DNA of 64,000 bases from Bradyrhizobium ivorense (lineage in GTDB: Bacteria; Pseudomonadota; Alphaproteobacteria; Rhizobiales; Xanthobacteraceae). Positions within the stretch are counted from its first letter, which is position 1; each line of letters opens with the position of its first letter. Location of the stretch: contig NZ_CAADFC020000011.1 of the NCBI RefSeq assembly GCF_900696085.1, forward strand, positions 1-64,000, read 5' to 3'. This document shows positions 53,087-61,762 of the stretch, piece by piece. The position numbers and the translations under genes are program-made. A model generated the notes under the pieces. The model saw only the letters and a list, made by a program, of their open reading frames with translations, was not told the DNA's origin and ran no database searches.

Positions 53087-53474
53087 CCCATCCGCCCCAC
53101 GACTGACGCCGTAACAAGGAGACGTCCCACCAACAAAGGATGTTCGACATGACAGGCCCCGGCGCAACTTGCTCGGCGGCGGGACCAATTGTGGGCCGCG
53201 GTCCAGTCAATTTCTGCAAAAACCCGATCAGGACCAAGCGGAGAAGGCTTGAGCAGGTCGGGATCAGTTCGACCGAAGGCGGCTAGGTAGCATCAATCCC
53301 GATATTTGGGTTGGTGAGGGCCATGACCCAGCACGATGGGTTCGACGATGCCTCCGCCGACAGATCCGAGGCGGCGACTGCCGCAATCGAGACCGCGCGC
53401 CGCCCGCGCAGTATTAGGCTGAACCAGGTCGCGGGGCGAACAAGCGATGTGGTTCGTACTGTCTGAAAGGTTGC
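53087..53474. other. Interval with no recognised gene
   Basis: No motif-bearing frame, terminator or clear regulatory site was found in these 388 bases upstream of the small gene before fixL. Confidence 0.4.
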
Positions 53475-53708
53475 TTGAATTTGTCAGTCGGCGGCGATGA
53501 ATACCGTCCAGTATCTAATGGCAACGTGACGTGGGAGCGGATCGAGACGGCGCCCTTCGATCGGGACCTTGAGATTGGCGTGATCGAGGGTAATACCATT
53601 CATCGGCTGGTCTTCCCTTGCCGCCGCATCTTCGGCGGCTGGATCAAGGCGAAGACCGGGGAACACGTCGCTGTGCAGCCCACGCACTGGCGCATTTGGT
53701 TCAAATAG
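53475..53708 (+). CDS. 77-residue conserved small protein
   Basis: The conserved part is TWERIETAPFDRDLEIGVIE followed by HRLVFPCRRIFGGWIKAKTG and a PTHWRIW end. It matches a small family frequent in Bradyrhizobium with a beta-rich fold; the function is unknown. The TTG at 53475 follows GAAAGG; a GTG at 53526 just before TWERIETAP is an alternative that fits the family start better. It lies 44 bases upstream of fixL. Confidence 0.6.
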   Translation: MNLSVGGDEYRPVSNGNVTWERIETAPFDRDLEIGVIEGNTIHRLVFPCRRIFGGWIKAKTGEHVAVQPTHWRIWFK

Positions 53709-53752
53709 CGATGGCTATAGGATCGATCGAATGAGAGGGTCTGCCGGAAAAT

Positions 53753-55183
53753 ATGTCCGACCACATCTGGTATCGCTATGGCACTGCCGCGGCAGCTGCC
53801 GCGCTCGCCCTCGTGCTCCGCGCGGCGCTCAATCCGTATCTCGAGGACCGCTCATTTACGATCATCTACCTTCCGGCGGTCGTTTTTGCCGCTTTTGCCG
53901 GCGGCCGCGGACCGGCGAGCTTCGCTACCCTGCTCTGCCTCGTCATCAGCGCGGCATTTCTTGGGAAAAGCGTCATCACCGTTTCGGCAAACATGATCGA
54001 TATTGCCGTATTTGCGGTACTTGGCCCCATGCTTGGCTTCATGGGCGACCGGCTGCGGCAGGAATCGGAGCAGGCGCGGTATCGGCAAGCCCATCTGCAG
54101 TCGATCCTGGACACCGTACCGGAAGCCATGATCGAAATTGACGAGAAGGGTCTCATTCGCTCGTTCAGCGCCGCGGCAGTGCGTTTATTTGGCTGGTTGC
54201 CGGACGAAGTGGTTGGAAAGAATGTATCCAAGTTGATGCCGCAGCCCTACCGGGCCGAGCATGACCGCTACATTAAACGTTATCTGACCACCGGCGAGCG
54301 GCGCATCATTGGCATCGGTCGCATCGTGGTCGGCGAGCGAAGCGACGGCTCGACCTTTCCGATGGAGCTTGCCGTCGGCGAAGCCAAAGTGCGCGGCGAA
54401 CGCTTCTTCACCGGCTTCATCCGAGACCTAACCGAACGGCGGGCACAGGAACGGCGGTTGCAGGAGCTGCAGTCTGAACTCGTCCATGTGTCGCGGCTCA
54501 CCGCCATGGGTGAGATGGCATCGTCTATTGCTCATGAAATCAACCAACCGCTCTCCGCCATCACAAACTACATGCGCGGCGCAAAGGCTCTGCTGGCGTC
54601 AGACAAGCCGAACGCTAATCGCATTGGTGATGCGCTCGAACACGCTGTCCAACAGGCTCTGCGTGCCGGCGATATCATCAAGCGCCTGCGGGAATTCGTT
54701 GCCAAAGGCGAGACGCAGCATTCTGTGGAAAACCCGCTCACGCTGCTTGAAGAGGCTGTAGCGCTGGCCCTGCTCGGCGCCAAGGAGCAAGGCGTGCGGG
54801 TGACGATGCGCAGCGACCGCGATCTGCCGTCAATGATCGTAGACAAGATCCAGATCCAGCAAGTCGCGCTGAACCTGATACGCAACGCGATCGAGGCGAT
54901 GGCTTCCTGTCCGCGCCGCGAATTGACCGTCGGAGTCAGCAAGGTCGATGGTCTCGCCAGGTTTACCGTTGCCGACACGGGTTCCGGCATCAGCCCTGAC
55001 GTCGCCGACCGCCTGTTCCAACCCTTTGTCACGACGAAGGAGCACGGCATGGGTGTTGGACTATCAATCTGCCGGACAATCGTGGAATCCCATGGCGGCC
55101 ACATCGTGGCGGAAGCGAATCCGGGTGGCGGGACGATCTTTCAGTTCACGTTGCCATTTGCGGACGTCGGTGAAGAAGCATGA
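53753..55183 (+). CDS. fixL: FixL, heme-PAS oxygen-sensing histidine kinase
   Basis: The 476-residue product has an N-terminal membrane region (about residues 10-95), a PAS domain (about 112-235) and a HisKA/HATPase kinase. The likely heme ligand is His170 in [10 protein letters not shown], Arg190 in IGIGRIV is the oxygen-sensing arginine, and His261 in [11 protein letters not shown] is the phosphorylation site. The spacings (20 and 91 residues) equal those of B. japonicum FixL His200, Arg220 and His291. ATP-binding motifs [16 protein letters not shown] and GMGVGLSI follow. Low oxygen lets it phosphorylate FixJ. Its stop overlaps the fixJ start by four bases. Confidence 0.93.
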   Translation: MSDHIWYRYGTAAAAAALALVLRAALNPYLEDRSFTIIYLPAVVFAAFAGGRGPASFATLLCLVISAAFLGKSVITVSANMIDIAVFAVLGPMLGFMGDRLRQESEQARYRQAHLQSILDTVPEAMIEIDEKGLIRSFSAAAVRLFGWLPDEVVGKNVSKLMPQPYRAEHDRYIKRYLTTGERRIIGIGRIVVGERSDGSTFPMELAVGEAKVRGERFFTGFIRDLTERRAQERRLQELQSELVHVSRLTAMGEMASSIAHEINQPLSAITNYMRGAKALLASDKPNANRIGDALEHAVQQALRAGDIIKRLREFVAKGETQHSVENPLTLLEEAVALALLGAKEQGVRVTMRSDRDLPSMIVDKIQIQQVALNLIRNAIEAMASCPRRELTVGVSKVDGLARFTVADTGSGISPDVADRLFQPFVTTKEHGMGVGLSICRTIVESHGGHIVAEANPGGGTIFQFTLPFADVGEEA

Positions 55184-55785
55184 CCGGGCGGCGCATTCTT
55201 GTGATCGACGATGACGCCGCGATGCGGGATTCGCTGGCGTTTCTGCTTGATATTAGTGGTTTCTGGGTAGCAACCTACGAGACCGCGACCGAGTTTCTCA
55301 ATGACTTTGCAAGCGGTCCGGTCGACTGCGTTGTATCAGACATCCGCATGCCAGGCATGAGCGGCCTCGAACTGGTCCGCAAGCTGAAGGCCGATCGCCT
55401 CGACTGTCCGGTCGTCCTGATTACCGGTCATGGTGATGTATCACTCGCAGTTGAAGCGATGAAAGCGGGTGCGGTCGATTTTATCGAGAAGCCGTTCGAG
55501 GATGAGGTGCTGTTGCGTGCCATCAACGGTGCTTTGGAAGCGCGGCCAACGAAGCCAGCCGATGACGCAGCGAAACTGCAGGCAGAAGGGCGACTTGCGG
55601 ATCTCTCGTCGCGCGAGCGTGACGTCCTGCAGGGACTATTAGCCGGCAAGATCAACAAGGTAATCGCCCATGATCTTGGCATCAGCCCCCGGACGGTCGA
55701 GGTTTATCGCGCCAACCTCATGGCCAAGACCAACGTACGCAGCATGTCCGAGTTGATGCGGATCGCGATCACCGCAGGATTCTAG
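55180..55785 (+). CDS. fixJ: FixJ, response regulator
   Basis: The 201-residue product has a receiver domain ([15 protein letters not shown], phospho-Asp54 in VVSDIRMPG, Lys in FIEKPFED) and a C-terminal LuxR-type helix-turn-helix ([20 protein letters not shown], then [14 protein letters not shown]). Phosphorylated FixJ activates fixK. The ATGA overlap with fixL couples translation. Length equals known FixJ proteins (about 204). Confidence 0.95.
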   Translation: MTGRRILVIDDDAAMRDSLAFLLDISGFWVATYETATEFLNDFASGPVDCVVSDIRMPGMSGLELVRKLKADRLDCPVVLITGHGDVSLAVEAMKAGAVDFIEKPFEDEVLLRAINGALEARPTKPADDAAKLQAEGRLADLSSRERDVLQGLLAGKINKVIAHDLGISPRTVEVYRANLMAKTNVRSMSELMRIAITAGF

Positions 55786-56376
55786 CAGGGTCGCGAGCGG
55801 CGGTCCAGGCGACGAACAGTGGTTCGAAAGATCCTAGACGAATTCGTCCAGGAATGATCCTCGATCGCGAGAGCGTGGAGCGCCCTGGAAACGCATTGCC
55901 CAGTGGAGCCTTGAGCACAGGCCAGGACCACAGACCGGCAATGACGAAAATCAAACGAGCCCAGCGAACGATGCACGCGCACGTCCGCGCTGGCGCCCGC
56001 CCCCCGCCTGCGACAATGTCCGCGCATGCCGGTGCCAGCAGCCGTTGGAGACGTTTGAGTATTGGCGTATCCGGCTTAACCGCGCCGAACCAGCCACGCA
56101 TCATCTTCCATACTGGCCGGCCCTTCTTCTCAGTGCATCTGTTTTCGACGACGTGAATGTCGAGCAGGCAACGGTGAGGAATCGACGGCATCCGCGATCT
56201 CCGGCCGGCCCCAATCCCCTGATTTGTGCCGCAAAAATCGCTGTGCACGAATCGTGCAGCATTCGCGGTTGACATGACCGATGCAATACATGCCATGCTG
56301 GTTTCTAGCGTGGCATCGGATTCTGCGCGAACTGTCCGTGGCCGGTTTGATCCTGCCTAACCAAATCGGCGAACGT
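55786..56376. other. Interval between fixJ and the usp gene
   Basis: No supported gene. A 15-base palindrome tgcacga-a-tcgtgca lies at 56244-56258, followed by a TTGACA at 56269-56274 that could be a -35 element. Minus-strand frames here have no motifs. Confidence 0.4.
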
Positions 56377-56390
56377 ATGAAGCAGATCAA
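56377..56390 (+). promoter_or_regulatory. FixK-like site upstream of the usp gene
   Basis: ATGA (56377-56380), AGCAGA, TCAA (56387-56390): TTGA-N6-TCAA with one mismatch. The centre is 66 bases from the usp ATG, in the same distance range as the perfect boxes. Confidence 0.45.
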
Positions 56391-56449
56391 TTGTCCGGCC
56401 AGATTTGTGCTCCGATGGACAGCAATCCTTTCATGCCCGGAGAATGGCA

Positions 56450-57283
56450 ATGTTCGGGAACATATTGGTCCATCTTCCCACGGAGCTCCCGGTGCGGGCC
56501 ACGGTGAACGGTTCGATTTCCTTCGCACTGAGCACGGGCGCGCATCTTGATGTTGTGGCAATCGGTTATGAGAGGACCATTATTCCGCTCGCCGCACTCA
56601 GCGGGGTGGCCGTCACTCCGGTCTTTGAAATCGAGCAAGCGCGTGCTTTGGAGAAAGCCGAAGCGGCACTTCGTGTGTTTGATCTGCGGGCAAGGAGCGC
56701 CGGCATTTCTTATGCGAGCCGCGCGCTCAGCGCAGTTCCAGTGGATGCGCGTCGAAGCATCTGCGCCAGCGCGCGAGTGCACGACATGACGATCGTCACG
56801 CAGCCCCAGAGCGGATATGAGAGCTATGACAACGTTATTCCCAAGGAGATCCTGCTCCGGGCCGGCAAGCCAGTTCTGTACCTGCCAAGCGTCATCCGCG
56901 GCGCTTTTTTGGCCCGGCGAATCGGGATTTGCTGGGACGGCAGCCGCCTTGCGGCCCGCGCGTTGCACGACGCGATGCCGCTGCTGCGCGAAGCGGACGC
57001 CCTGACCATCATCGCGACGACTGCTGCGCACAAGGTCCCGGCGGAAAGTTCCGCCGACCATTTGGGACAGTATCTTGCAAGGTCGGGCCTTCCGGCAAAG
57101 ATCGTGTCGCTCCCACCATCCCAGTCGGTACACCGCGCCCTCCTGTCGCTTGTGGCGGACGAAAGCCTCGACCTGCTGGTGATGGGCGGATACGGCCACT
57201 GTCGACTGCAGGAAAGGCTGCTTGGTGGCATTTCGGGAGACCTGCTTCGTGCAAACGTCATTCCGGTTTTGATGTCGCACTGA
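56450..57283 (+). CDS. Universal stress protein, tandem UspA domains
   Basis: The 277-residue product starts MFGNILVHLPTELPVRATVN and has two Usp-like halves; the second ends with DLLVMGGYGHCRLQERLLGG, the G-x2-G-x9-G(S/T) ATP-binding region typical of UspA. Usp proteins support survival under stress, including low oxygen. The ATG at 56450 has GGAG seven bases upstream; an ATG at 56444 is weaker. In B. japonicum a gene of this kind also lies between fixJ and fixK2, from memory. A FixK-like site precedes it. Confidence 0.8.
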   Translation: MFGNILVHLPTELPVRATVNGSISFALSTGAHLDVVAIGYERTIIPLAALSGVAVTPVFEIEQARALEKAEAALRVFDLRARSAGISYASRALSAVPVDARRSICASARVHDMTIVTQPQSGYESYDNVIPKEILLRAGKPVLYLPSVIRGAFLARRIGICWDGSRLAARALHDAMPLLREADALTIIATTAAHKVPAESSADHLGQYLARSGLPAKIVSLPPSQSVHRALLSLVADESLDLLVMGGYGHCRLQERLLGGISGDLLRANVIPVLMSH

Positions 57284-57679
57284 AGGCAGGAATTGTAGAT
57301 GCGATATGCCGCCGGATGCGCCTCGAACCCAGTCGATCGGCGCAGGGCGAGGCACCAGCCGCCCGCCGATCTGGAGAACAGGAGTGCCGTCCGTCCTGGC
57401 TTTCGCGCCCCCGCCGTCGCTTTATCGACGAGGCGAGGCGAAAACCGCTGAACATGCGCCGCGGTTTTCGAACATTGCAGTACGCTGCCGGTCTAGACGA
57501 GCGGGACGATCTGGTCACCGCCCATCCGGCGATGCCCGAGCTCAGCTTCAGGCCGAACGACCGGCAAGCCGGCAGGCGGCGTCTCATCCAAACGCGGCTG
57601 GTCGGCTTTGAGCCGCATTCGAGCTACCGAAAGGTTGCGCCGCCCCCATCGAGAATCCTTCTCACGGCTTACGTATAAA
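57284..57679. other. Region upstream of fixK without a gene
   Basis: Open frames in this stretch (for example 57306-57611 plus, 57258-57587 minus) are Arg/Pro-rich and lack motifs. The end of the interval leads into the probable FixJ site. Confidence 0.4.
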
Positions 57680-57700
57680 TACTTAGTGGGTTCTACTTAG
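57680..57700 (+). promoter_or_regulatory. Possible FixJ-binding repeats upstream of fixK
   Basis: Two tacttag units (57680-57686 and 57694-57700) recur with a 14-base period; the second is followed by gggaaac. Read on the other strand this gives gtttcccctaagta, close to the TAAGTA and TTTCCC elements described for FixJ sites. It lies 78-98 bases before the fixK ATG. Confidence 0.5.
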
Positions 57701-57777
57701 GGGAAACATCCAAGTTTTCCAGTTCATTAGAAGCGGCCAGTCTGCGCTCCATCGACATTTGGAAGATCGAGTCCGCC

Positions 57778-58461
57778 ATGTACGCTCAGGCCGCGAGTAT
57801 TCACGAGATCAGCCATCATCCGAGCAGCGTCTTGTGCAGGCAATCTCGTACCTATGGACCGTTTGGTATGGTTGCGACCCCGATGCGGTTCGCTCGCAAT
57901 AGCGAGATCTACGGCGAAGACGAAGTAGCTGAATACCTATATCAGGTGGTATCGGGTGCTGTACGAACCTACAAGATTATGGAAGATGGACGTCGTCAGA
58001 TTGGTGCGTTTTATCTGCCCGGTGACATCTTCGGCTTTGAGGCCGGAGACAGCCATATCGCTTCGGCGGAGGCGGTCTGTGAGACGCACCTTTTAATGGT
58101 GAAGCGCAGCACCCTCATTGTTCGCGCCAGCCACGAGAGCGAGCTCACAAGGCAGCTCTGGGACGCGATGGCGCTTGAGCTCCGCCGCTTTCAGGAGCAT
58201 CTGATGCTCCTGATCAGCAGCGCTGAACAGCGGGTCGTGGCATTCCTACTCGATATGTCTCGCCGCGCTACGAAGAACGCAGCGATCGAACTGCCCATGT
58301 CACGGCAGGATGTTGCCGACTACCTTGGCTTGACGATCGAAACGGTCTCGCGCACCCTCACTCAACTCGAGCAGAACGGCGTGATCGCCCTGCCGACCTC
58401 GCGCCGAATCGAGCTACGTAACGACAAATTGCCGAGCGGCGTTGCGCAGAACTTGGGCTAA
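57778..58461 (+). CDS. fixK: FixK, CRP/FNR-family activator
   Basis: The 227-residue product has a cyclic-nucleotide-binding-type domain (YLYQVVSGAVRTYKIMEDGR, FYLPGDIFGFEAGD) and a C-terminal helix-turn-helix with ETVSR (188-192), the recognition motif that reads TTGA half sites. It lacks the N-terminal cysteine cluster of FNR, so oxygen is sensed through FixLJ. The motif LPMSRQDVADYLGL has Ser where some FixK2-type proteins may carry a regulatory Cys; I could not align this with certainty. It should activate the genes with TTGA-N6-TCAA boxes here. Confidence 0.9.
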   Translation: MYAQAASIHEISHHPSSVLCRQSRTYGPFGMVATPMRFARNSEIYGEDEVAEYLYQVVSGAVRTYKIMEDGRRQIGAFYLPGDIFGFEAGDSHIASAEAVCETHLLMVKRSTLIVRASHESELTRQLWDAMALELRRFQEHLMLLISSAEQRVVAFLLDMSRRATKNAAIELPMSRQDVADYLGLTIETVSRTLTQLEQNGVIALPTSRRIELRNDKLPSGVAQNLG

Positions 58462-58601
58462 GCTCAAGAAGCGCTGTGAAATGCGCGGCGTCCGTGCACC
58501 GAACAGCGCCGACAAATCGCAGCGCGTGGAGGACACCCGAACATCGGCTTGGGCGACCGCGCACAGATGGCAGGATCGCTCGCTTACATGCTGGAGCACG
58601 C

Positions 58602-59231
58602 ATGATCATCGATCTTTTGCTTCGAGAGCATCGCAATATTGACCTACTTCTGGTCGCCCTCCAACGTGAATTGGAGATTTTTGAGCAAGGGGCCCGTCCT
58701 GACTATGAGGTCATTCGCGCGATTATCAGCTACTTCGAAGTATACCCCGAGGTGTACCATCATCCTCAGGAAGACCTGATTTTCTCCAAGCTCAGAACTC
58801 GCGATCCGGATGCGGCTGCAATCATCGGCGATCTCGCGCATGAACACCGGGAAGTCATCGACCGTCTGCACCATTTCGCTCGAGCTATCGATGGTATCCT
58901 CGCGGATCGTGAAATCCTTCGGCAAGACGTCGGCAACGTCGTACGCGACTTTATACTGCGGGAACGGCACCACATGATGTGGGAAGAACGAGATTTCTTC
59001 CCCGCCGCCGTCAAGGCTCTATCGACTGAGGATTGGACGGAAATCGCTTCCGCCCGCACTGATGATGGGGATCTGCTGTTCAGCGAGACAGCAGAAGCGA
59101 CTTCCGATGCACTAAGAGCGCATATTCTGGAATTGGAGCAGGAAGCTGAAGCCGAACGGAGTTCGGTCGCGTTTTCGTCTGCAATGGCCGGCAAGCCGCC
59201 AGAGGCGCCAAAGCCGATGGACCGTAATTGA
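58602..59231 (+). CDS. Hemerythrin-domain protein
   Basis: The 209-residue product is a hemerythrin HHE protein: REHRNIDLL (His near residue 10), VYHHPQEDLIFSKL (about 46-60), HEHREVIDRLHHF and RERHHMMWEERDFFP (about 118-133). These His/Glu residues form a di-iron site that binds oxygen or nitric oxide. The C-terminal tail is acidic, then Pro-rich. The ATG at 58602 has GGAG upstream. Adjacent to fixK and hemN, a role in oxygen or NO handling under microaerobic conditions is inferred. Confidence 0.85.
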   Translation: MIIDLLLREHRNIDLLLVALQRELEIFEQGARPDYEVIRAIISYFEVYPEVYHHPQEDLIFSKLRTRDPDAAAIIGDLAHEHREVIDRLHHFARAIDGILADREILRQDVGNVVRDFILRERHHMMWEERDFFPAAVKALSTEDWTEIASARTDDGDLLFSETAEATSDALRAHILELEQEAEAERSSVAFSSAMAGKPPEAPKPMDRN

Positions 59232-59636
59232 TCACTGGTATATCGCGACGGGACGTAGAGGTCATGCTCATCTTGTTGAAATGAAGATGACAATCTTTCT
59301 GGCGCGTACGCTGCGCGCGGCCAGGACCGCGCCCGATGATCGCTTTCAGCCCGTCCCTTCGCAATCAGCACGGCCGGGGTCCGGCCGGTCCCGTAACGTG
59401 AGCGTCGCGGGGCAATTGGCAGTACGGCTCGACCTGCACCCCACTCATATTACGTGATATGAGTGCCCCTTACGTCCGCCGACCGACTGCGATCGATCAT
59501 TGCGGCACTGCTCACCTCTTCATGCCCGGAACAGGGCAGGACCTTCATCGCGATCCAAAGTCCGATACATACGTTGCGGGCATGCCCTACCAATTTCGGC
59601 TTGAGGGCCGCTATGGCCATCAACAACGCGGATATT
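59232..59636. other. Region between the hemerythrin gene and hemN
   Basis: No gene was found. The stretch contains the palindrome at 59443-59464 and leads to a FixK-like site. Confidence 0.4.
59443..59464. promoter_or_regulatory. 22-base perfect palindrome upstream of hemN
   Basis: Arms actcatat (59443-59450) and atatgagt (59457-59464) enclose tacgtg. The AT-rich arms stand out from the GC-rich surroundings. It is about 250 bases before hemN and may be an operator; it does not match FixK. Confidence 0.45.
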
Positions 59637-59650
59637 TTGAGCCAGCGCAA
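59637..59650 (+). promoter_or_regulatory. FixK-like site upstream of hemN
   Basis: TTGA (59637-59640), GCCAGC, GCAA (59647-59650): one mismatch from TTGA-N6-TCAA. Its centre is 62 bases before the hemN ATG. hemN genes of Bradyrhizobium are known FixK targets. Confidence 0.5.
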
Positions 59651-59705
59651 AGCCCATCCGCCGCGTGTCCGGTAATCGGTTGGAGAGGGAAGAAAGGCAT
59701 TCCGA

Positions 59706-61058
59706 ATGCGACCGGACCTGGCACAATCCTACGGGCAGCACCGCCTGCCGCGCTATACCAGCTATCCGACGGCCCCTCATTTCTCAGCTTCGATTTGCGA
59801 ATCCGACTATCAAACGTGGCTCAAGTCGTTGGGCGCCCAGCAATCCGCCTCGATCTACGTGCACGTGCCGTTTTGTCGACGCATGTGCTGGTATTGTGCC
59901 TGCCACACATCGGTCACGAAACGCCAGGAGCCGATCTCAATCTATGCAGCGGGACTGCGGACCGAAACTTACCTCGTTGCAGAAACCGTTGGCCGACGGC
60001 AACCGATCTCTCATATCCATTTCGGGGGCGGGACCCCAACGATCATGACACCTGAAACGTTCGCTGATCTGGTCGGTTCGTTGCGCCATTCATTCGCCGT
60101 CCTGCCCGATGCCGAGATTGCCGTAGAGATCGATCCACGCATGTTGAGCGAGCCGATGGCCGAGGCGCTAGGCTATTGCGGGGTCAACCGGGCGAGCCTT
60201 GGTGTCCAGAGCTTCGATCCAGTTGTTCAGCGGGGCATCAACCGTCGGCAGAGCTTCGGACAAACTGCGACCTCGGTCGATCGGTTGCGCCGCGCCGGCG
60301 TCGACCGTATCAATTTCGACCTGCTCTATGGGCTGCCCCGGCAGACGGTCGCTTCGTGTCTGGATACCGTCGCCAAATGCCTCGAGCTTCATCCGGACCG
60401 GTTTTCGGCCTTTGGCTACGCGCACATTCCTTCCTTCAAGAAGCATCAACGTAAGATCGATGAGTCCGCCCTGCCCGACAGCGTCACGCGCCACGTCCAA
60501 TTTGAAACGATCGCGGAAGCTTTGGTTGATGCGGGATATGTCCGCATCGGAATCGACCACTTCGCCCTGCCGGACGACAATCTCGCCCTGGCGAGGCAGG
60601 AAGGCAGGTTGAGGCGCAATTTCCAGGGCTATACTGACGATAGCGCGGACACCCTGATTGGTCTGGGCGCCAGCGCCATCGGCCGTATGCAACAGGGTTT
60701 TGTCGCGAACGCCGTCTCGATAAAGGACTACCTCGCTCGCATCAGCGAGGATCGGCTGGCCGTCGCAAGGGGCTATCTACTGACCGACGACGATCGCTTC
60801 CACGCCGAGATCATCGAACGAATCATGTGCGATTTGACAGTCGATCTTTCCGAGACATCCCGTCGTTATGGCCGGGATCCGAGCTTGGCCGTCGTCGATC
60901 GTTCTCGTCTCGACGGCCTTATCGCCGATGGCGTCGTGGTGATGGATGATGGCCGGCTTTCCGTAGCCGGTGGCGCAGAGTTCCTGGCCCGGAGCGTCGC
61001 ATCGATCTTCGACGCTCACCTTACTCGGACCGGGACTACACATAGTCTAGCAGTCTAA
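59706..61058 (+). CDS. hemN: HemN, oxygen-independent coproporphyrinogen III oxidase
   Basis: The 450-residue radical-SAM enzyme has the 4Fe-4S motif CRRMCWYC (Cys57, 61, 64), HFGGGTPTI (SAM binding) and LGVQSFDPVVQRGINRRQ. It converts coproporphyrinogen III to protoporphyrinogen IX without oxygen, keeping heme supply going for the cbb3 oxidase in nodules. Length is normal for HemN. A FixK-like site upstream suggests induction at low oxygen. Confidence 0.93.
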   Translation: MRPDLAQSYGQHRLPRYTSYPTAPHFSASICESDYQTWLKSLGAQQSASIYVHVPFCRRMCWYCACHTSVTKRQEPISIYAAGLRTETYLVAETVGRRQPISHIHFGGGTPTIMTPETFADLVGSLRHSFAVLPDAEIAVEIDPRMLSEPMAEALGYCGVNRASLGVQSFDPVVQRGINRRQSFGQTATSVDRLRRAGVDRINFDLLYGLPRQTVASCLDTVAKCLELHPDRFSAFGYAHIPSFKKHQRKIDESALPDSVTRHVQFETIAEALVDAGYVRIGIDHFALPDDNLALARQEGRLRRNFQGYTDDSADTLIGLGASAIGRMQQGFVANAVSIKDYLARISEDRLAVARGYLLTDDDRFHAEIIERIMCDLTVDLSETSRRYGRDPSLAVVDRSRLDGLIADGVVVMDDGRLSVAGGAEFLARSVASIFDAHLTRTGTTHSLAV

Positions 61059-61649
61059 GCCGACTAAGCCGAACCGAGCCGCTTCAGATCCGAACGCGAC
61101 ATCACCCAACTGGCTTATGCTAATCGCCGCGCTGAAGAGCACGCTGATTGGCGTCCCCGCTCGCCGGCCCCTCTGCGTCGAGCCGCACAAGATTTCCAAC
61201 AGAGGTTGGAACCAAAACTAGACTAGACCAATGACGACCTGAAGCCAGATCAATGGCAAGCCGCTCATTGCATTGGTCACGACTATGAGATTCTTGCGAT
61301 CCGCGGTTTCGTATGGTCCCGTGGATCGAGCCGACCGTTTCCGGCAGAAAAGCGTACCAACGTGCGCTTGGCGCCCGTCCATGATCGCCCGGCTCTACCG
61401 CCCCACATTGCTCAGCCCTGCAACGCGCTGCGAAAGTCCTCATCAGCGACAAACCTTGGTGTAGATTTCTAATCCCAGGCTATATCGGCCGCATACCAGG
61501 GCATGATTGAGCTAGGCTGAGCTTGCGCCTTAACTGGGGTCAGATTTCGGCGGATGTCCTCGCCGTAATCGAACCATCGGCTGTCCTCCTTCCGCCGATG
61601 GAAGTCGGCACGTTGCCGAGCAGCGTCGCTCCTCCCGGACACACTTCCG
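61059..61649. other. Interval between hemN and metE
   Basis: No supported gene on either strand. A minus-strand frame at 61469-61705 looks partly protein-like (RWFDYGEDIRRNLTPVKAQA) and may be an insertion-sequence remnant. A terminator closes the stretch. Confidence 0.4.
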
Positions 61650-61672
61650 CCCGGCCGCCAAAAGCGGCCGGG
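61650..61672 (+). terminator. Strong terminator in plus orientation
   Basis: Perfect 9-bp arms cccggccgc (61650-61658) and gcggccggg (61664-61672) enclose caaaa and are followed by c and six T on the plus strand. The transcript it ends is not identified; hemN is 590 bases upstream. It would stop transcription heading into the 3' end of metE. Confidence 0.75.
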
Positions 61673-61762
61673 CTTTTTTCGATCACCAAGGCCTCTCACG
61701 ATCATCGAGCCCGCAAATCGCTGACAGGCGGTCGGCCTTCTCGACGAAAGACCAGGCCCAGA

